From Labilithrix luteola (GTDB taxonomy: Bacteria; Myxococcota_A; Polyangia; Polyangiales; Polyangiaceae): a stretch of 64,000 nt of DNA. The stretch is taken from NCBI RefSeq assembly GCF_001263205.1, contig NZ_CP012333.1, positions 11,761,501 to 11,825,500 on the forward strand. Reading direction: 5' to 3'. Below are positions 1 to 8,419 of this stretch, in pieces. The stretch's first letter is position 1. Every line of letters starts with the position of its first letter. The position numbers were made by a program, and so were the translations under genes. The notes under the pieces are model-generated. The model saw nothing but the letters and a program-made list of their open reading frames with translations. It was not told the origin of the DNA and made no database searches.

Positions 1-422
1 CGGTCGAACGCAGAAAACTCGACCTGCATCGTGTCTACGTATCCGACATCCTTGGGATGCGAATCCGTGTTCGCCACCTGGTTGTAGAACTCCTCGTTTT
101 CTGGCGCACACGGTTCAGGTACGGAATTCACGAATTGCGAGAAGAACGTACCGCTAAACAGCGGGTCCCTCCCTGCAGCGACAGGTCGCTCGGGAGCGGA
201 GAAATCGAACGAGAACGTGGAAATTTCCCGACTGTGAGTCGCCCAATTGCAATGCACGACGAAGGTCTGCGTAGCCTGCGGGGCGACTCCCGATGCGACC
301 GGCTCAGAAGCCGATTCCGACGTCTTACCTCCGCAGCCGCCCGTCATCGACAGCCCCAGCAGCCCAGCGATCCCCGCGCACGCGCCAAGGCCCGTGCGCA
401 CATGTCTTTGGCGAGCTCTCAC
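1..422 (-). CDS. Lipoprotein of unknown function (3' end beyond window)
   Basis: An open frame of 140 codons runs off the left edge without a stop. I start it at the GTG at 422 because GGGAGA lies just upstream (complement of 427-432). The N-terminus is basic, then hydrophobic, and ends in MTGGC, so Cys30 is a likely lipidation site (signal peptidase II) and the product is probably outer-membrane or periplasmic. The mature part is Ser/Glu-rich and includes VVHCNW and VPEPCAPENEEF, so at least two more cysteines are present. No family was recognised. It is divergent from the methyltransferase operon starting at 559, with about 135 bases between them. Codon use matches its neighbours, which supports a real gene. 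Confidence 0.7.
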   Translation of the reverse strand, partial: MRARQRHVRTGLGACAGIAGLLGLSMTGGCGGKTSESASEPVASGVAPQATQTFVVHCNWATHSREISTFSFDFSAPERPVAAGRDPLFSGTFFSQFVNSVPEPCAPENEEFYNQVANTDSHPKDVGYVDTMQVEFSAFD

Positions 423-529
423 GCATTCTCCCGGATAGCTGCTCCAACGACTCCGCGAGGCGCAGCTTGCCTCGTCGCGCGGTCGACATTCAACTCGAAA
501 CTCCAGTTCTCCTTGCTCCGGCTTGCGCA

Positions 530-547
530 TTCAAGCGACTCGTTGAA
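530..547. promoter_or_regulatory. Candidate operator dyad TTCAA-N8-TTGAA
   Basis: TTCAA (530-534) and TTGAA (543-547) form an inverted repeat with an 8-base spacer, ending 11 bases before the GTG of the methyltransferase. The same arms and spacer recur at 7098-7114 in front of the facing operon. An ArsR-family protein encoded in the operon is the obvious candidate to bind it, but that link is inference. Confidence 0.45.
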
Positions 548-558
548 GACTTGAGCAA

Positions 559-1251
559 GTGAAGCCGCCGTCATCCCCTTCCCCGAACCAAGCTCCGGCG
601 TTTGCAGCTGTCCTCGACGATTCTCACCCGCACCCCGACGAGAGGCGAGCGCACTGGGAGAAGGTCTTTGGCGAGAAAGACGAAGCCGAGGTTTCGTGGT
701 TCCAGACGAGGCCGGCCATGTCGCTCGACTTCATCCGCAGAACGGGCGCGAACCCCAGCGCGAAGATCGTCGACGTCGGCGGTGGCGCGTCACGCCTCGT
801 GGATGAGCTCATCGATGCCGGTTATGCGGACATCGTCGTCGTCGACATTGCGGCGGCTGCACTCGCCAAAGCGCGAGCTCGGCTCGCGGAGCGCACAGGC
901 CGAGTGCAGTGGGTCGTCAGCGACATTGCGCAGTGGCAGCCCGAGGCGGCATTCGACGTCTGGCATGACCGCGCGGTGTTCCACTTCATGGTGCAGCCCG
1001 AAGATCGCGACGCGTATCTGACGACGATGCGTCGCGCGCTCAAGCGCGGTGGGCACGCCATCATCGCTACGTTCGGGAGCAACGGGCCGGAGCGATGCAG
1101 CGGCCTCGTCGTCCAGCGCTACGAGCCTGAAACGCTCGAAGCGGTGCTGGGCCCGGATTTCCGGCGCATCGAGAGCATGCACGAGGAGCACGTCACGCCC
1201 GCGGGCAAGGTTCAGGCATTCCAATTCAGCTTGTTCGAGCGCGTCCAATGA
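559..1251 (+). CDS. Class I SAM-dependent methyltransferase
   Basis: This 230-residue protein has the class I methyltransferase Rossmann signature. Motif I is VDVGGGAS at residues 71-78, and an acidic strand end, VVVDI, lies at about 93-97. The N-terminal HWEKVFGEKDEAEVSWFQ stretch is typical of small methyltransferases of this type. The substrate cannot be told from sequence. GTG 559 is the only usable start upstream of the conserved part; its ribosome site is weak. The stop overlaps the next start (ATGA at 1248-1251), so it is translationally coupled to the ArsR-rhodanese gene and heads a four-gene sulfur operon. A role in methylating a sulfur compound would fit the context but is not shown. 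Confidence 0.85.
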   Translation: MKPPSSPSPNQAPAFAAVLDDSHPHPDERRAHWEKVFGEKDEAEVSWFQTRPAMSLDFIRRTGANPSAKIVDVGGGASRLVDELIDAGYADIVVVDIAAAALAKARARLAERTGRVQWVVSDIAQWQPEAAFDVWHDRAVFHFMVQPEDRDAYLTTMRRALKRGGHAIIATFGSNGPERCSGLVVQRYEPETLEAVLGPDFRRIESMHEEHVTPAGKVQAFQFSLFERVQ

Positions 1252-1931
1252 CAACGACACCCGAGCGCCGATTCAAAGACGCCATTTACGAGCAATTCGC
1301 TCGACTGGGCAAAGCCGTCTCCGCGCCCAAGCGGCTCGAGCTGCTCGACGTGCTCTCGCAAGGGCCACGCACCGTCGAAGAGCTCGCCGAGCAGGCGAAC
1401 ATCTCCATCGCCAACGCCTCGCAGCATCTTCAGGTGCTCCGCGCAGCGCGCCTCGTCGATGCCGAAAAGAAGGGCCTCTATGTCGAATACCGTCTCGCGG
1501 GAGACGAGGTCGGGCGCTTCTTCCTCGCCCTGCGCGGGCTCGCTTCGACGCGCTTGGCCGAGGTCGACCAGGTCACACGCGCGTATCTCGAGCGGTCAGG
1601 CGCGATGGATCCCGTAGACAGCGACGAGCTGATGCGACGCGTGAAGGCCGGCGAGGTCACCGTGCTCGACGTGCGGCCACCCTCCGAGTACCGCGCTGGA
1701 CACATCCCGGGCGCGCTCTCGATTCCAATCGACGAGCTGAAGAATCGCCTCAAGGAGCTGCCGAAGAATCGCGAAGTCGTCGCGTACTGCCGAGGGCCCT
1801 ATTGCGTGATGGCCGTGGAGGCCGTCGAGCTGCTCCGCAAAAAGGGTTTCAAGGCTCAGCGCATGGAGGAAGGCGTGGTCGACTGGCGTGCTCGCGGCTG
1901 GCGTGTCGCCACCGAGGGCGCTCGCCCGTGA
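1248..1931 (+). CDS. ArsR/SmtB-type regulator fused to a rhodanese domain
   Basis: A 227-residue two-domain protein. Residues about 10-95 are an ArsR winged helix: RTVEELAEQANISIANASQHL is the helix-turn-helix, followed by the LYVEYRL wing. Residues about 120-225 are a rhodanese domain (VTVLDVRPPSEYRAGHIPGA) with active-site loop CRGPYC; Cys181 is the expected persulfide-carrying residue and Cys186 a second thiol. The ArsR part contains no cysteine at all, so it lacks the usual metal or thiol sensing residues, and any sulfur sensing would have to come from the rhodanese domain (inference). It overlaps the genes on both sides (ATGA upstream, GTGA downstream). It is the likely regulator of this operon and of the facing persulfide operon. 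Confidence 0.93.
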   Translation: MTTTPERRFKDAIYEQFARLGKAVSAPKRLELLDVLSQGPRTVEELAEQANISIANASQHLQVLRAARLVDAEKKGLYVEYRLAGDEVGRFFLALRGLASTRLAEVDQVTRAYLERSGAMDPVDSDELMRRVKAGEVTVLDVRPPSEYRAGHIPGALSIPIDELKNRLKELPKNREVVAYCRGPYCVMAVEAVELLRKKGFKAQRMEEGVVDWRARGWRVATEGARP

Positions 1932-2878
1932 GCTTCGCGCGAAGCATCTTGCAGAGCATCGGCCGCACACCGCTCGTCGCGCTCACGCGGATCGGCGGAG
2001 AGTTGCCGGTGCCCGTGTTCGTGAAGTGCGAGCACATGAATCCTGGAGGCTCGATCAAGGACCGCATCGCGCTCGCCATCGTCGACGACGCCGAGCAACG
2101 CGGTGTTCTCGGTCCTGGAGCCACGCTCGTGGAGGCCACCGCCGGAAACACCGGCGTGGGGCTCGCGCTCGTCGCGGCAGCGCGAGGCTACAAGCTCGTT
2201 TGCGTGCTGCCCGAGAAGATGTCGGTCGACAAGCGCGTGGCGCTGGCGTCGCTCGGCGCGAAGGTCGTCGTCACTCCGAACGCACCGCCGTCGAGTCCCG
2301 ACAACTTCCGCAACGTCGCGCGACGCATGGCGGACGAGCACGGGTGGTTTCTCACCGATCAGTTCAACAACCCCGCCAATGTGCGCATTCACGAGGAGAC
2401 CACCGCTGCGGAGATCCTGGAGCAGACGCGCGGACGCGTGGGCGCATTCATCGCCGGCGCAGGAACCGGCGGCACGATCAGCGGCGTTGGTCGACGTCTC
2501 AAGGCTGCCCTGCCCGGCGTTCGCATCGTCCTTGCCGATCCGGTCGGCTCGGCGCTGGCCGATTGGGTCGAGACCGGCCAGCTAGGACCGGATGGAAGTT
2601 ATGCCGTCGAGGGGATCGGCGCGAGCGAGGCGCCGGCGAACCTCCATCGCGAGGTGATCGATGCCGCCGAGCGCATCACGGACGACGAGAGCTTCGCCAT
2701 GACCAAACGCCTCGTCCAAGAAGAGGGGCTGCTTGTCGGAGGCTCGGCCGGTACGAACGTCGCCGCCGCATTGCGCGTTGCGGCGCGCGGCAACCTCGAT
2801 GGGCCGGTGGTCACCGTATTGCCCGACTCGTGGGATCGCTATCGCACCAAAGAGTGGATGCAGGACTGGGCACGCTGA
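1928..2878 (+). CDS. PLP-dependent cystathionine beta-synthase / cysteine synthase
   Basis: A 316-residue fold-type II PLP enzyme. GGSIKDR places the PLP-binding lysine at K44; TAGNTG (71-76) is the substrate loop and GAGTGGTISG the phosphate-binding loop. The C-terminal EEGLLVGGSAG and VTVLPDSWDRY are typical of the bacterial CBS/cysteine synthase group, which replaces a hydroxyl or acetoxyl on serine with a thiol or sulfide. There is no regulatory CBS-pair domain. The start is GTG 1928, overlapping the previous stop. Placement beside a rhodanese fusion, a cysteine desulfurase and a (decayed) cystathionine gamma-lyase points to transsulfuration or sulfide metabolism. Sequence alone does not separate cystathionine from cysteine formation. 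Confidence 0.9.
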   Translation: MSFARSILQSIGRTPLVALTRIGGELPVPVFVKCEHMNPGGSIKDRIALAIVDDAEQRGVLGPGATLVEATAGNTGVGLALVAAARGYKLVCVLPEKMSVDKRVALASLGAKVVVTPNAPPSSPDNFRNVARRMADEHGWFLTDQFNNPANVRIHEETTAAEILEQTRGRVGAFIAGAGTGGTISGVGRRLKAALPGVRIVLADPVGSALADWVETGQLGPDGSYAVEGIGASEAPANLHREVIDAAERITDDESFAMTKRLVQEEGLLVGGSAGTNVAAALRVAARGNLDGPVVTVLPDSWDRYRTKEWMQDWAR

Positions 2879-2879
2879 C

Positions 2880-4019
2880 ATGACGAACGGCCCCATTTAT
2901 CTCGATTACAACGCGACGACGCCTCTCTTGCCCGAGGTCGTCGACGCCATGCTCCCCTACCTGCGCGAGCATTTCGGCAATCCCTCGAGCGGGCACGTGT
3001 ACGGCGCGCGGGCTCGAAATGCCGTCGACCACGCGCGTGAGCAGGTCGCAACGCTCCTCGGTTGCGAGGCCGACGAGATCGTCTTCACGTCGGGCGGCAC
3101 CGAAGCGAACAACCTCGCCATCCGTGGAGTGACCGAAGCGTTCGAATCGAAGAGCCACGTGGTCACGACGGTCATCGAACATCCGGCCACCGCGCGCCCC
3201 TGCATGTGGCTCGAGAAGCACGGCCGCAGTGTGACGCGCATCGGCGTCGACGGCGAAGGTCGTGCGCGCCTCGACGAAGCGCGAGAGGCCATCGACGGCG
3301 ACACGGCGCTCGTCACCGTGATGCACTCGAACAACGAGACCGGCGTGCTTCAACCCATCGCCGAGCTCGCTCGCCGCGCACACGACGCGGGAGCATTGAT
3401 TCACACCGACTGCGCGCAGTCGCTCGGCAAGGTACCGGTCGACGTACGCGAGCTCGCCGTCGACCTGCTCTCGGTCGCCGGCCACAAGCTCTACGCGCCG
3501 AAAGGCGTTGGCGCCCTCTACGTGAAGCGCGGCACACCGCTCGTTCCGTTCGCACTCGGCGCGAGCCACGAGCGTGGACTGCGCCCGGGCACGGAGAACG
3601 TGGCGTCGATCGTCGGGCTCGGCGCCGCGTGTGAAGCCGTCGGACGAGATTTGGAATCGGCTGCCGAACGCATGAAGACGCTGCGCGAGCTCCTCTGGGA
3701 GAAGCTCGCGAACGATATCCCGAGCCTCGCTCTGAACGGGCATCGCGAGCTCCGCTTGCCGAACACGCTCAACCTTCGGTTCCCACGGATCTCCGGAAGC
3801 GCGCTGCTCGAAGGCGCCCCGGAGATCGCCGCGTCGACGGGCTCCGCATGCCACGAGGGCCACGAGAGCGCCTCCGCCGTGATCCTGGCCATGGGCGTCG
3901 AACCGGAAGAGGCGCTCGGCTCGGTGCGTCTCACACTGGGCCGCAGCACGACGGACGACGATGTCACCCGCGCAGCAGATGCGCTCGTGAAGTCCTGGCG
4001 CCGCCTTACGCGCGATTGA
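2880..4019 (+). CDS. Cysteine desulfurase (NifS/IscS family)
   Basis: A 379-residue aminotransferase class V protein. It has YLDYNATTP at the N-terminus, SGGTEANN and HSNNETG, the PLP lysine in VAGHKLYAPKG (K203), RPGTENV and the catalytic cysteine loop STGSACHEG (Cys324). These enzymes take sulfur from cysteine as a protein persulfide for Fe-S clusters or thio-cofactors. ATG 2880 begins one base after the previous stop, so it is the last gene of the operon. No IscU-like scaffold sits nearby, so a role in local persulfide generation, perhaps loading the rhodanese domain of the regulator, is as plausible as cluster assembly; this is inference. It faces the pseudogene with one base between the two ends. 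Confidence 0.95.
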   Translation: MTNGPIYLDYNATTPLLPEVVDAMLPYLREHFGNPSSGHVYGARARNAVDHAREQVATLLGCEADEIVFTSGGTEANNLAIRGVTEAFESKSHVVTTVIEHPATARPCMWLEKHGRSVTRIGVDGEGRARLDEAREAIDGDTALVTVMHSNNETGVLQPIAELARRAHDAGALIHTDCAQSLGKVPVDVRELAVDLLSVAGHKLYAPKGVGALYVKRGTPLVPFALGASHERGLRPGTENVASIVGLGAACEAVGRDLESAAERMKTLRELLWEKLANDIPSLALNGHRELRLPNTLNLRFPRISGSALLEGAPEIAASTGSACHEGHESASAVILAMGVEPEEALGSVRLTLGRSTTDDDVTRAADALVKSWRRLTRD

Positions 4020-4020
4020 T

Positions 4021-4876
4021 TCAGGCGTCGAGCGCTCGAGCGAGGTCCGCCCAGAGATCGTCCGAATCTTCGAGGCCGACCGAGAGGCGCACCATTCCGT
4101 CGCTGATGCCACGGCGGCTTCGCTCCTCCGCGCTCAGCCCGTGATGGGTCGTGGTGATGGGCTGGGTGACGAGGCTCTCGACGCCCCCCAGGCTCGGCGC
4201 AATCGAAAGAGCTCGAGACGGTCGACGACCGCTGCTGCCGACTTGGCATCGCCTCGAACGACGAAGCTCCCGCCAAAGCCGCTCATTTGCCGCTTCGCGA
4301 GAGCATGCTGCGCGTGCGAGGTGAGGCCCGGATAATTCACGCGCTCGACGCGAGGGTGCTCGGCCAAGCGCCGCGCAAGGAGCCCCGCGCTCTCGTTATG
4401 AGCCCTCACGCGAACGACGAGCCTGCGCAAGCTGCGTGCGAGCAGGTAAGCCACCTCGGGGGCCATGGTCTATCCGAGGTTCTTGCGCCAGGTCCATATC
4501 GGCTAGAGCAACTTCGCAGAGCCAATCACCACGCCACCGGTGAGATCGCTGTGTCCGCCGAGATGTGGTCGCCGGCCTTGCAGTACGACAAGAAGGCGGC
4601 CGACTCGGCGGCCATCCCAGATCCGAAGACCCAGGCGCTCTCGCCTCCCTCGATGCTGGCGAGCTTCTCTTCGACCGAGCGAAGCGTAGGATTGAGCCCA
4701 TAGCGCGTGTAAAGGTTCCCGGTCGCTCGGCCCTCGACCACGTCGAGCACGGCCTGCGTATTCGGGAATGCGAACGTCGAATGCGCGTACCGGGGCGTGT
4801 GAATGGCCCCTCGCGAATCGAGCGCGTCGCCTGCATGGATGCATCGGGTGGAGAGCCCTCTCGTATTCATCGTCAT
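4021..4876 (-). pseudogene. Decayed cystathionine gamma-lyase/synthase (Cys/Met PLP family)
   Basis: The N-terminal part (4876 down to about 4560) reads as a normal family member: TRCIHAGD, NLYTRYGLNPT, EEKLASIEGGE, FGSGMAAESA. After AGDHIS the sequence jumps, with a frame change, to GGHSDLTGGVVIGSAKLL, so about 95 residues are missing, including the PLP lysine normally just before GGHSD. In the new frame there are TAG codons at 4503-4505 and 4470-4472; the second lies inside NLG-stop-TMAPEVA, where the family has Gln. The C-terminal part (SAGLLARRLAEHPRVERVNYPGL, GFGGSF) continues to about 4207, where one lost base shifts the frame again before APSLGGVESLVTQP and the normal end. A Shine-Dalgarno-like GGGAAGAG still precedes ATG 4876/4870. 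It cannot make an active enzyme. Confidence 0.88.
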
Positions 4877-4892
4877 CGTCTCTTCCCTCTCG

Positions 4893-6206
4893 TCAGCGCG
4901 TATCGCGCGATTCAGCCCATCCCACGGCCGACTCCGCGCGATCGGGAATCGCCGATAGGGGCGGTCGCAGGGTCTCCGTCATTCGCAAAGCCACGGCCAG
5001 CCCCGAGACGAACGTCAGCGCCGGGCCCAGCCACATGGCGCGTGACAACCCAAATGCGTCGGCCACGAGGCCGGCGGCAATGGCGCCAACCGCATATCCG
5101 ATGTCGCGCCAGAGGCGATAGACTCCAACGGCGGACGCGCGCCAGCTCGCGTGGGCAACGTCACCGATCGCCGCAAGCAGCGTTGGATAGACCATGGCGG
5201 TGCCAAGCCCGAGGAGGGCGGCGCCAACGGCGAATCCCGAAAATCCATTCGACAGAATCAACGTCACGAGCGCCGAGGATTGGAGCCACTGGCCGGCGAC
5301 GATCAGCCATTTGCGCCCGATTCGGTCCGAGAGGGCGCCCGTGAAGAGCTGCCCCAAGCCCCAGGTCGCGGGATAGATCGCGGCGAGCACGCCGATCTGC
5401 TCGAGCGACATCCCGGCATTCGCGAAGAACAACGGAAAGAGTCCCCACGCCATCCCGTCGTTCAGGTTGTTGACGAGCCCCGCCTGGCTGATGCTCGCCA
5501 GATTCTTGTCGGCAAAGGTGGCGCGCCGGAAAATCTCGCGCTGGCTCGGCGCGTCGTCCGGACGAAGCTTGCCTTGCAGGTTGGACTCGACAGCGACGTG
5601 GTGCTTCGTCTCGTGCACGGCGACGCTGGAGAGCAGTAGGCCCGCAACGACGAATCCAACGCCGAGATAGAACGGTTGGGGGCGCAGGCCGTAGTGGGCG
5701 GCGACGAATCCCGTCGCGAGCGCGCTCGCCGCCACCGCGAAGTATCCGGCAAACTCGTTCAGCCCCATCGCCAAGCCGCGTTTCTGGGGGCCGGCGAGGT
5801 CGATCTTCATGATCACGGTGGTCGACCACGTCAGCCCCTGGCTCACGCCCAGCAAGGCATTGGCAACGAGCACCCACGTCCAGCTCGGAGCCCACATCAG
5901 TAGGAACGGGACCGGACTGGCGACGAGCCATCCGCCGATCAGCACGACCTTTCGGCCGAAGCGGTCGGACAGTCGTCCGGCGAGGTAATTCGTCGAGGCC
6001 TTGGTGATACCGAAGACGACGATGAACGATAGCACCGCGCTCTTCGCGGCGAGGTGGAAGACCTGCTCCGCGATTGGCGGCAGGATCGTGCGCTCCATGC
6101 CGACCATCGCCCCAACGAAAGCATTGACGACGACGAGCAGCGCGAACTGCCCGAGGTTCTCGCGGAGACCGAGCCGAACGTCCTTGACGATGGGCACGAC
6201 GGACAC
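4893..6206 (-). CDS. Major facilitator superfamily transporter
   Basis: A 437-residue, 12-helix membrane protein. The MFS loop 2-3 signature is visible as GRLSDRFGRK and repeats in the second half as GALSDRIGRK. It carries one of the usual drug or metabolite/proton exchangers in the inner membrane; the substrate is not evident. It lies 9 bases downstream of the MBL-fold gene and 16 bases upstream of the broken cystathionine gamma-lyase, so the three look like one transcript. In this context it may export or import a sulfur compound (inference). The central cytoplasmic loop, about residues 205-240, is charged, as usual. Confidence 0.9.
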   Translation of the reverse strand: MSVVPIVKDVRLGLRENLGQFALLVVVNAFVGAMVGMERTILPPIAEQVFHLAAKSAVLSFIVVFGITKASTNYLAGRLSDRFGRKVVLIGGWLVASPVPFLLMWAPSWTWVLVANALLGVSQGLTWSTTVIMKIDLAGPQKRGLAMGLNEFAGYFAVAASALATGFVAAHYGLRPQPFYLGVGFVVAGLLLSSVAVHETKHHVAVESNLQGKLRPDDAPSQREIFRRATFADKNLASISQAGLVNNLNDGMAWGLFPLFFANAGMSLEQIGVLAAIYPATWGLGQLFTGALSDRIGRKWLIVAGQWLQSSALVTLILSNGFSGFAVGAALLGLGTAMVYPTLLAAIGDVAHASWRASAVGVYRLWRDIGYAVGAIAAGLVADAFGLSRAMWLGPALTFVSGLAVALRMTETLRPPLSAIPDRAESAVGWAESRDTR

Positions 6207-6215
6207 GACGGGCCT

Positions 6216-6941
6216 CTAGCGTCCTCGGTTGAGGCGCAGAATCTCGTCCATTCCTGCCGGCTTGGGCGGCACGGCGGCGAGCGCCTCGACGAATTCGCCC
6301 CTCGACTTGGCAAGCATCGGATTCCAACGTTTCTCGAAGGCAATCGTGCTCGACGGTTTGCCGCTCATGTCGGCGCCACACATCGAGCCCGAAAAGTGGC
6401 CAGGGTAAATCTCGAGCTGGTCCGGCAGCGTGAGAAGCTTCGCGTGAATGCTGTCGTACAGCTCGGCCGCGTTCTCGCGTGCGCGTCCCGGGAGGTCAGG
6501 GCGGCCGACGGCGCCCACGAAAAGCGTATCTCCGGTGAGCACGAACCAGGGATCAAAGCCCCGTCGCAGGTCGGTCACGACGAGGCTGATGCTCTCGGGG
6601 GTATGCCCCGGCGTATGGATCACGCGGACACGCGTATTCCCGAGCTCGACCTCCTGCCCGTCGTGGAGCGGCGCGAAGGGCACATCGACGTCGGCAGACG
6701 CGTGCAGACAATACGCCGCCTGAACCCTCTTCGCGAGCTCGGGCCCGCCGCTCCGATGGTCGGCATGGACGTGCGTATCGATGACGTGCGTGATCCGCAT
6801 TCCCTTCGAGGCCGCGAATTCGACATATGCGTCGACATCCTCCTCATGCGCGTCGACAACGGCGCACTTGCCCACGCTGCCGCAACCGAAGAGGTACGCC
6901 GCGCACCCAGTCTCGAAAGAATAGTAGGGCTTGAAAATCAT
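6216..6941 (-). CDS. MBL-fold hydrolase, persulfide dioxygenase (ETHE1)-like
   Basis: A 241-residue metallo-beta-lactamase-fold protein with THVHADH (H57, H59, D61, H62), HTPGHT, LTGDTLF and a late PGH, the metal ligands of the glyoxalase II/ETHE1 group. GAVGRPDL after GDTLF is typical of persulfide dioxygenase-like members, which oxidise glutathione persulfide to sulfite using one iron. I start at ATG 6941 because a full GGAGGTG ribosome site ends 7 bases upstream. It is the first gene of the - strand operon and lies directly behind the 7094-7117 dyad. With the rhodanese-fused regulator facing it, persulfide removal is the best guess. Glyoxalase II-like or lactamase activity is a less likely alternative. 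Confidence 0.85.
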   Translation of the reverse strand: MIFKPYYSFETGCAAYLFGCGSVGKCAVVDAHEEDVDAYVEFAASKGMRITHVIDTHVHADHRSGGPELAKRVQAAYCLHASADVDVPFAPLHDGQEVELGNTRVRVIHTPGHTPESISLVVTDLRRGFDPWFVLTGDTLFVGAVGRPDLPGRARENAAELYDSIHAKLLTLPDQLEIYPGHFSGSMCGADMSGKPSSTIAFEKRWNPMLAKSRGEFVEALAAVPPKPAGMDEILRLNRGR

Positions 6942-7093
6942 CGCTAACACCTCCGCGCGCTGGACGCGCAAGCCCCCGACCGAGCCCGCCGATTCGGCGA
7001 CTCCCAGCACCTGAACGCTCTTGGACCTAGACGAGGCCACAGCTCGGTCCTCGAACCGCCCTCGGCCCGCACTACGTCACGTCTTGCGCTCAA

Positions 7094-7117
7094 CTATTCA
7101 ATTAACCGGTTGAACAG
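7094..7117. promoter_or_regulatory. Candidate operator dyad upstream of the persulfide operon
   Basis: CTATTCAA (7094-7101) and TTGAACAG (7110-7117) are inverted 8-base arms with one mismatch and an 8-base spacer that contains most of AACCGGTT. It lies about 150 bases upstream of ATG 6941 in an A/T-rich island. The inner TTCAA-N8-TTGAA matches the dyad at 530-547 exactly in arms and spacing. Confidence 0.5.
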
Positions 7118-7735
7118 TCAAGCGCGGGCCGTGAAATCGCGAGCCGGAGCGTTCAGGCGCTTCCTACACCTCTTAGCAACGTGGCGACGCGTCTCGAGGC
7201 GACAGGGGCGCGGGCCATCGGTCCACGCGGCAGCTCAGGTGAATGCGCGACCTCCCTCAGCAACAGCCTCGCGATCGTCGTCGGCACGGCTCGCATCGTC
7301 GTTCGCCAAGGCGTTGGTGCACGCTTGCTTCGCGAGGTCGTCGCCGCACTCAGAGTGCGCGAAACCATTCCTCCTGCGTTGCGTCACATTGCGATCGACG
7401 ATGCTGGGCTCGAGGCTTTGCTCGACGGCATCAACGTCGAGCAAGCGCCGACCACACACGCGCTGCCCCTCTCTAAACCGGCGACCTCCGACGCGCGTTC
7501 AAGCAGCTCGAGGGGCAACACGACTGGCATCGCCAACGCATCTTCATCACGAAGGGAGCACCTCGATACGCGGCAGCTCGAGGAGCTCAATCCATCGAAG
7601 TTTGCTGGTCCCTCAGCAATACCTGGCTCCGACGGCTCATGCGCCGCCCTGAGGTCGGAGTACGAGGGTCGATTAGCAATATTCTTAGCGTCCGAACGGA
7701 CCACCTCCGGGCGCCCGCCTCGAACGCCCACGCCA
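7118..7735. other. Stretch with no convincing gene
   Basis: About 600 bases between the persulfide promoter and the Y1 transposase. Open frames exist on both strands, the longest being 7181-7831 on +, but none has a ribosome site together with a recognisable fold, and codon bias is mixed. A short - strand segment (CGRRLLDVDAVEQSLEP, near 7395-7450) looks faintly like the end of an excisionase-type DNA-binding domain. I read the region as probable decayed sequence. Confidence 0.4.
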
Positions 7736-8419
7736 TCATCGCGGCGCGCGCGGGGCTTCGCCTGGATGGATCAAGCCGTGCTTCCTCCACCCAACACGGG
7801 CAAGCCACGTTCTTGGCGGTTCGACCGGTGAGGGCTCCTCCGGGAGCTTTCGAGTCTGAATCCACCCCCTGAACCATTGGGCCGAGGAGCGTAGGTCTAT
7901 GCGCGGGGTTCCATCTTCGATGCGCAGGTGCTTTTTGAAGTTCGAGAGGACGTAAACGAGCGCATTGCGCACCTGGCGGGGACTCGTGAGATCGCGCCGG
8001 TGGTAGCGGTCGCCCCAAAGCTTCGCGCGAACAACGCCCAACACCTTCTTCACGCGCTTCGTGATCCGCGCGACGAGACTCTTCATTCCACATTCGAGAG
8101 AGCTCTTGGCGCCTGCCTCGACCAGTGTGTGGATATGGTCTTCTTGCACGGAGAACTCGAGGATCCGGAAGTCGTCGCGTCGCGTCGAACGGACCGCCGC
8201 CTCCACCGCCCGATAGATTCGTTCATTCCGAAAGCTGGGCAATCCCTTCGCCACTCGAAGCGTCACGTGCACTGGATGGCGGATGTCGTGCTCAGGCCGA
8301 CACCGATGCGCCACGCACGCCCGTGCGCCGACTCTTCGCTTCCGCCCAGCCCCCACCCGCTTGCCACCTCGCCTGCGCGGTGGCACCGGCTCGGGCAAAG
8401 CCAACTGCACTCCCTTCAT
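7736..8419 (-). CDS. REP-associated-type tyrosine transposase (Y1, IS200-like fold)
   Basis: A 227-residue single-strand HUH/Y1 transposase. EDHIHTLVE gives the metal-binding HUH pair H95 and H97, and VYVLSNFKKH gives the likely nucleophile Tyr156. The N-terminus is basic (RRRGGKRVGAGRKRR), as in the domesticated RAYT group. ATG 8419 is preceded by a run of six G. The C-terminal 60 residues are variable. No flanking insertion-sequence ends are obvious, so this may be a RAYT acting on small repeats rather than an autonomous element. Part of its 5' region is duplicated at 8807-8897. The catalytic residues look intact. Confidence 0.85.
   Translation of the reverse strand: MKGVQLALPEPVPPRRRGGKRVGAGRKRRVGARACVAHRCRPEHDIRHPVHVTLRVAKGLPSFRNERIYRAVEAAVRSTRRDDFRILEFSVQEDHIHTLVEAGAKSSLECGMKSLVARITKRVKKVLGVVRAKLWGDRYHRRDLTSPRQVRNALVYVLSNFKKHLRIEDGTPRIDLRSSAQWFRGWIQTRKLPEEPSPVEPPRTWLARVGWRKHGLIHPGEAPRAPR

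Noticed and set aside
2811..4112. A 433-codon frame on the - strand opposite the cysteine desulfurase
   Set aside because: The + strand encodes an intact enzyme with all catalytic residues; the opposite frame has no recognisable features.
6216..7040. Longer start for the MBL protein (reading from 7040)
   Set aside because: The extra N-terminus has no homology pattern, and a strong ribosome site sets ATG 6941.
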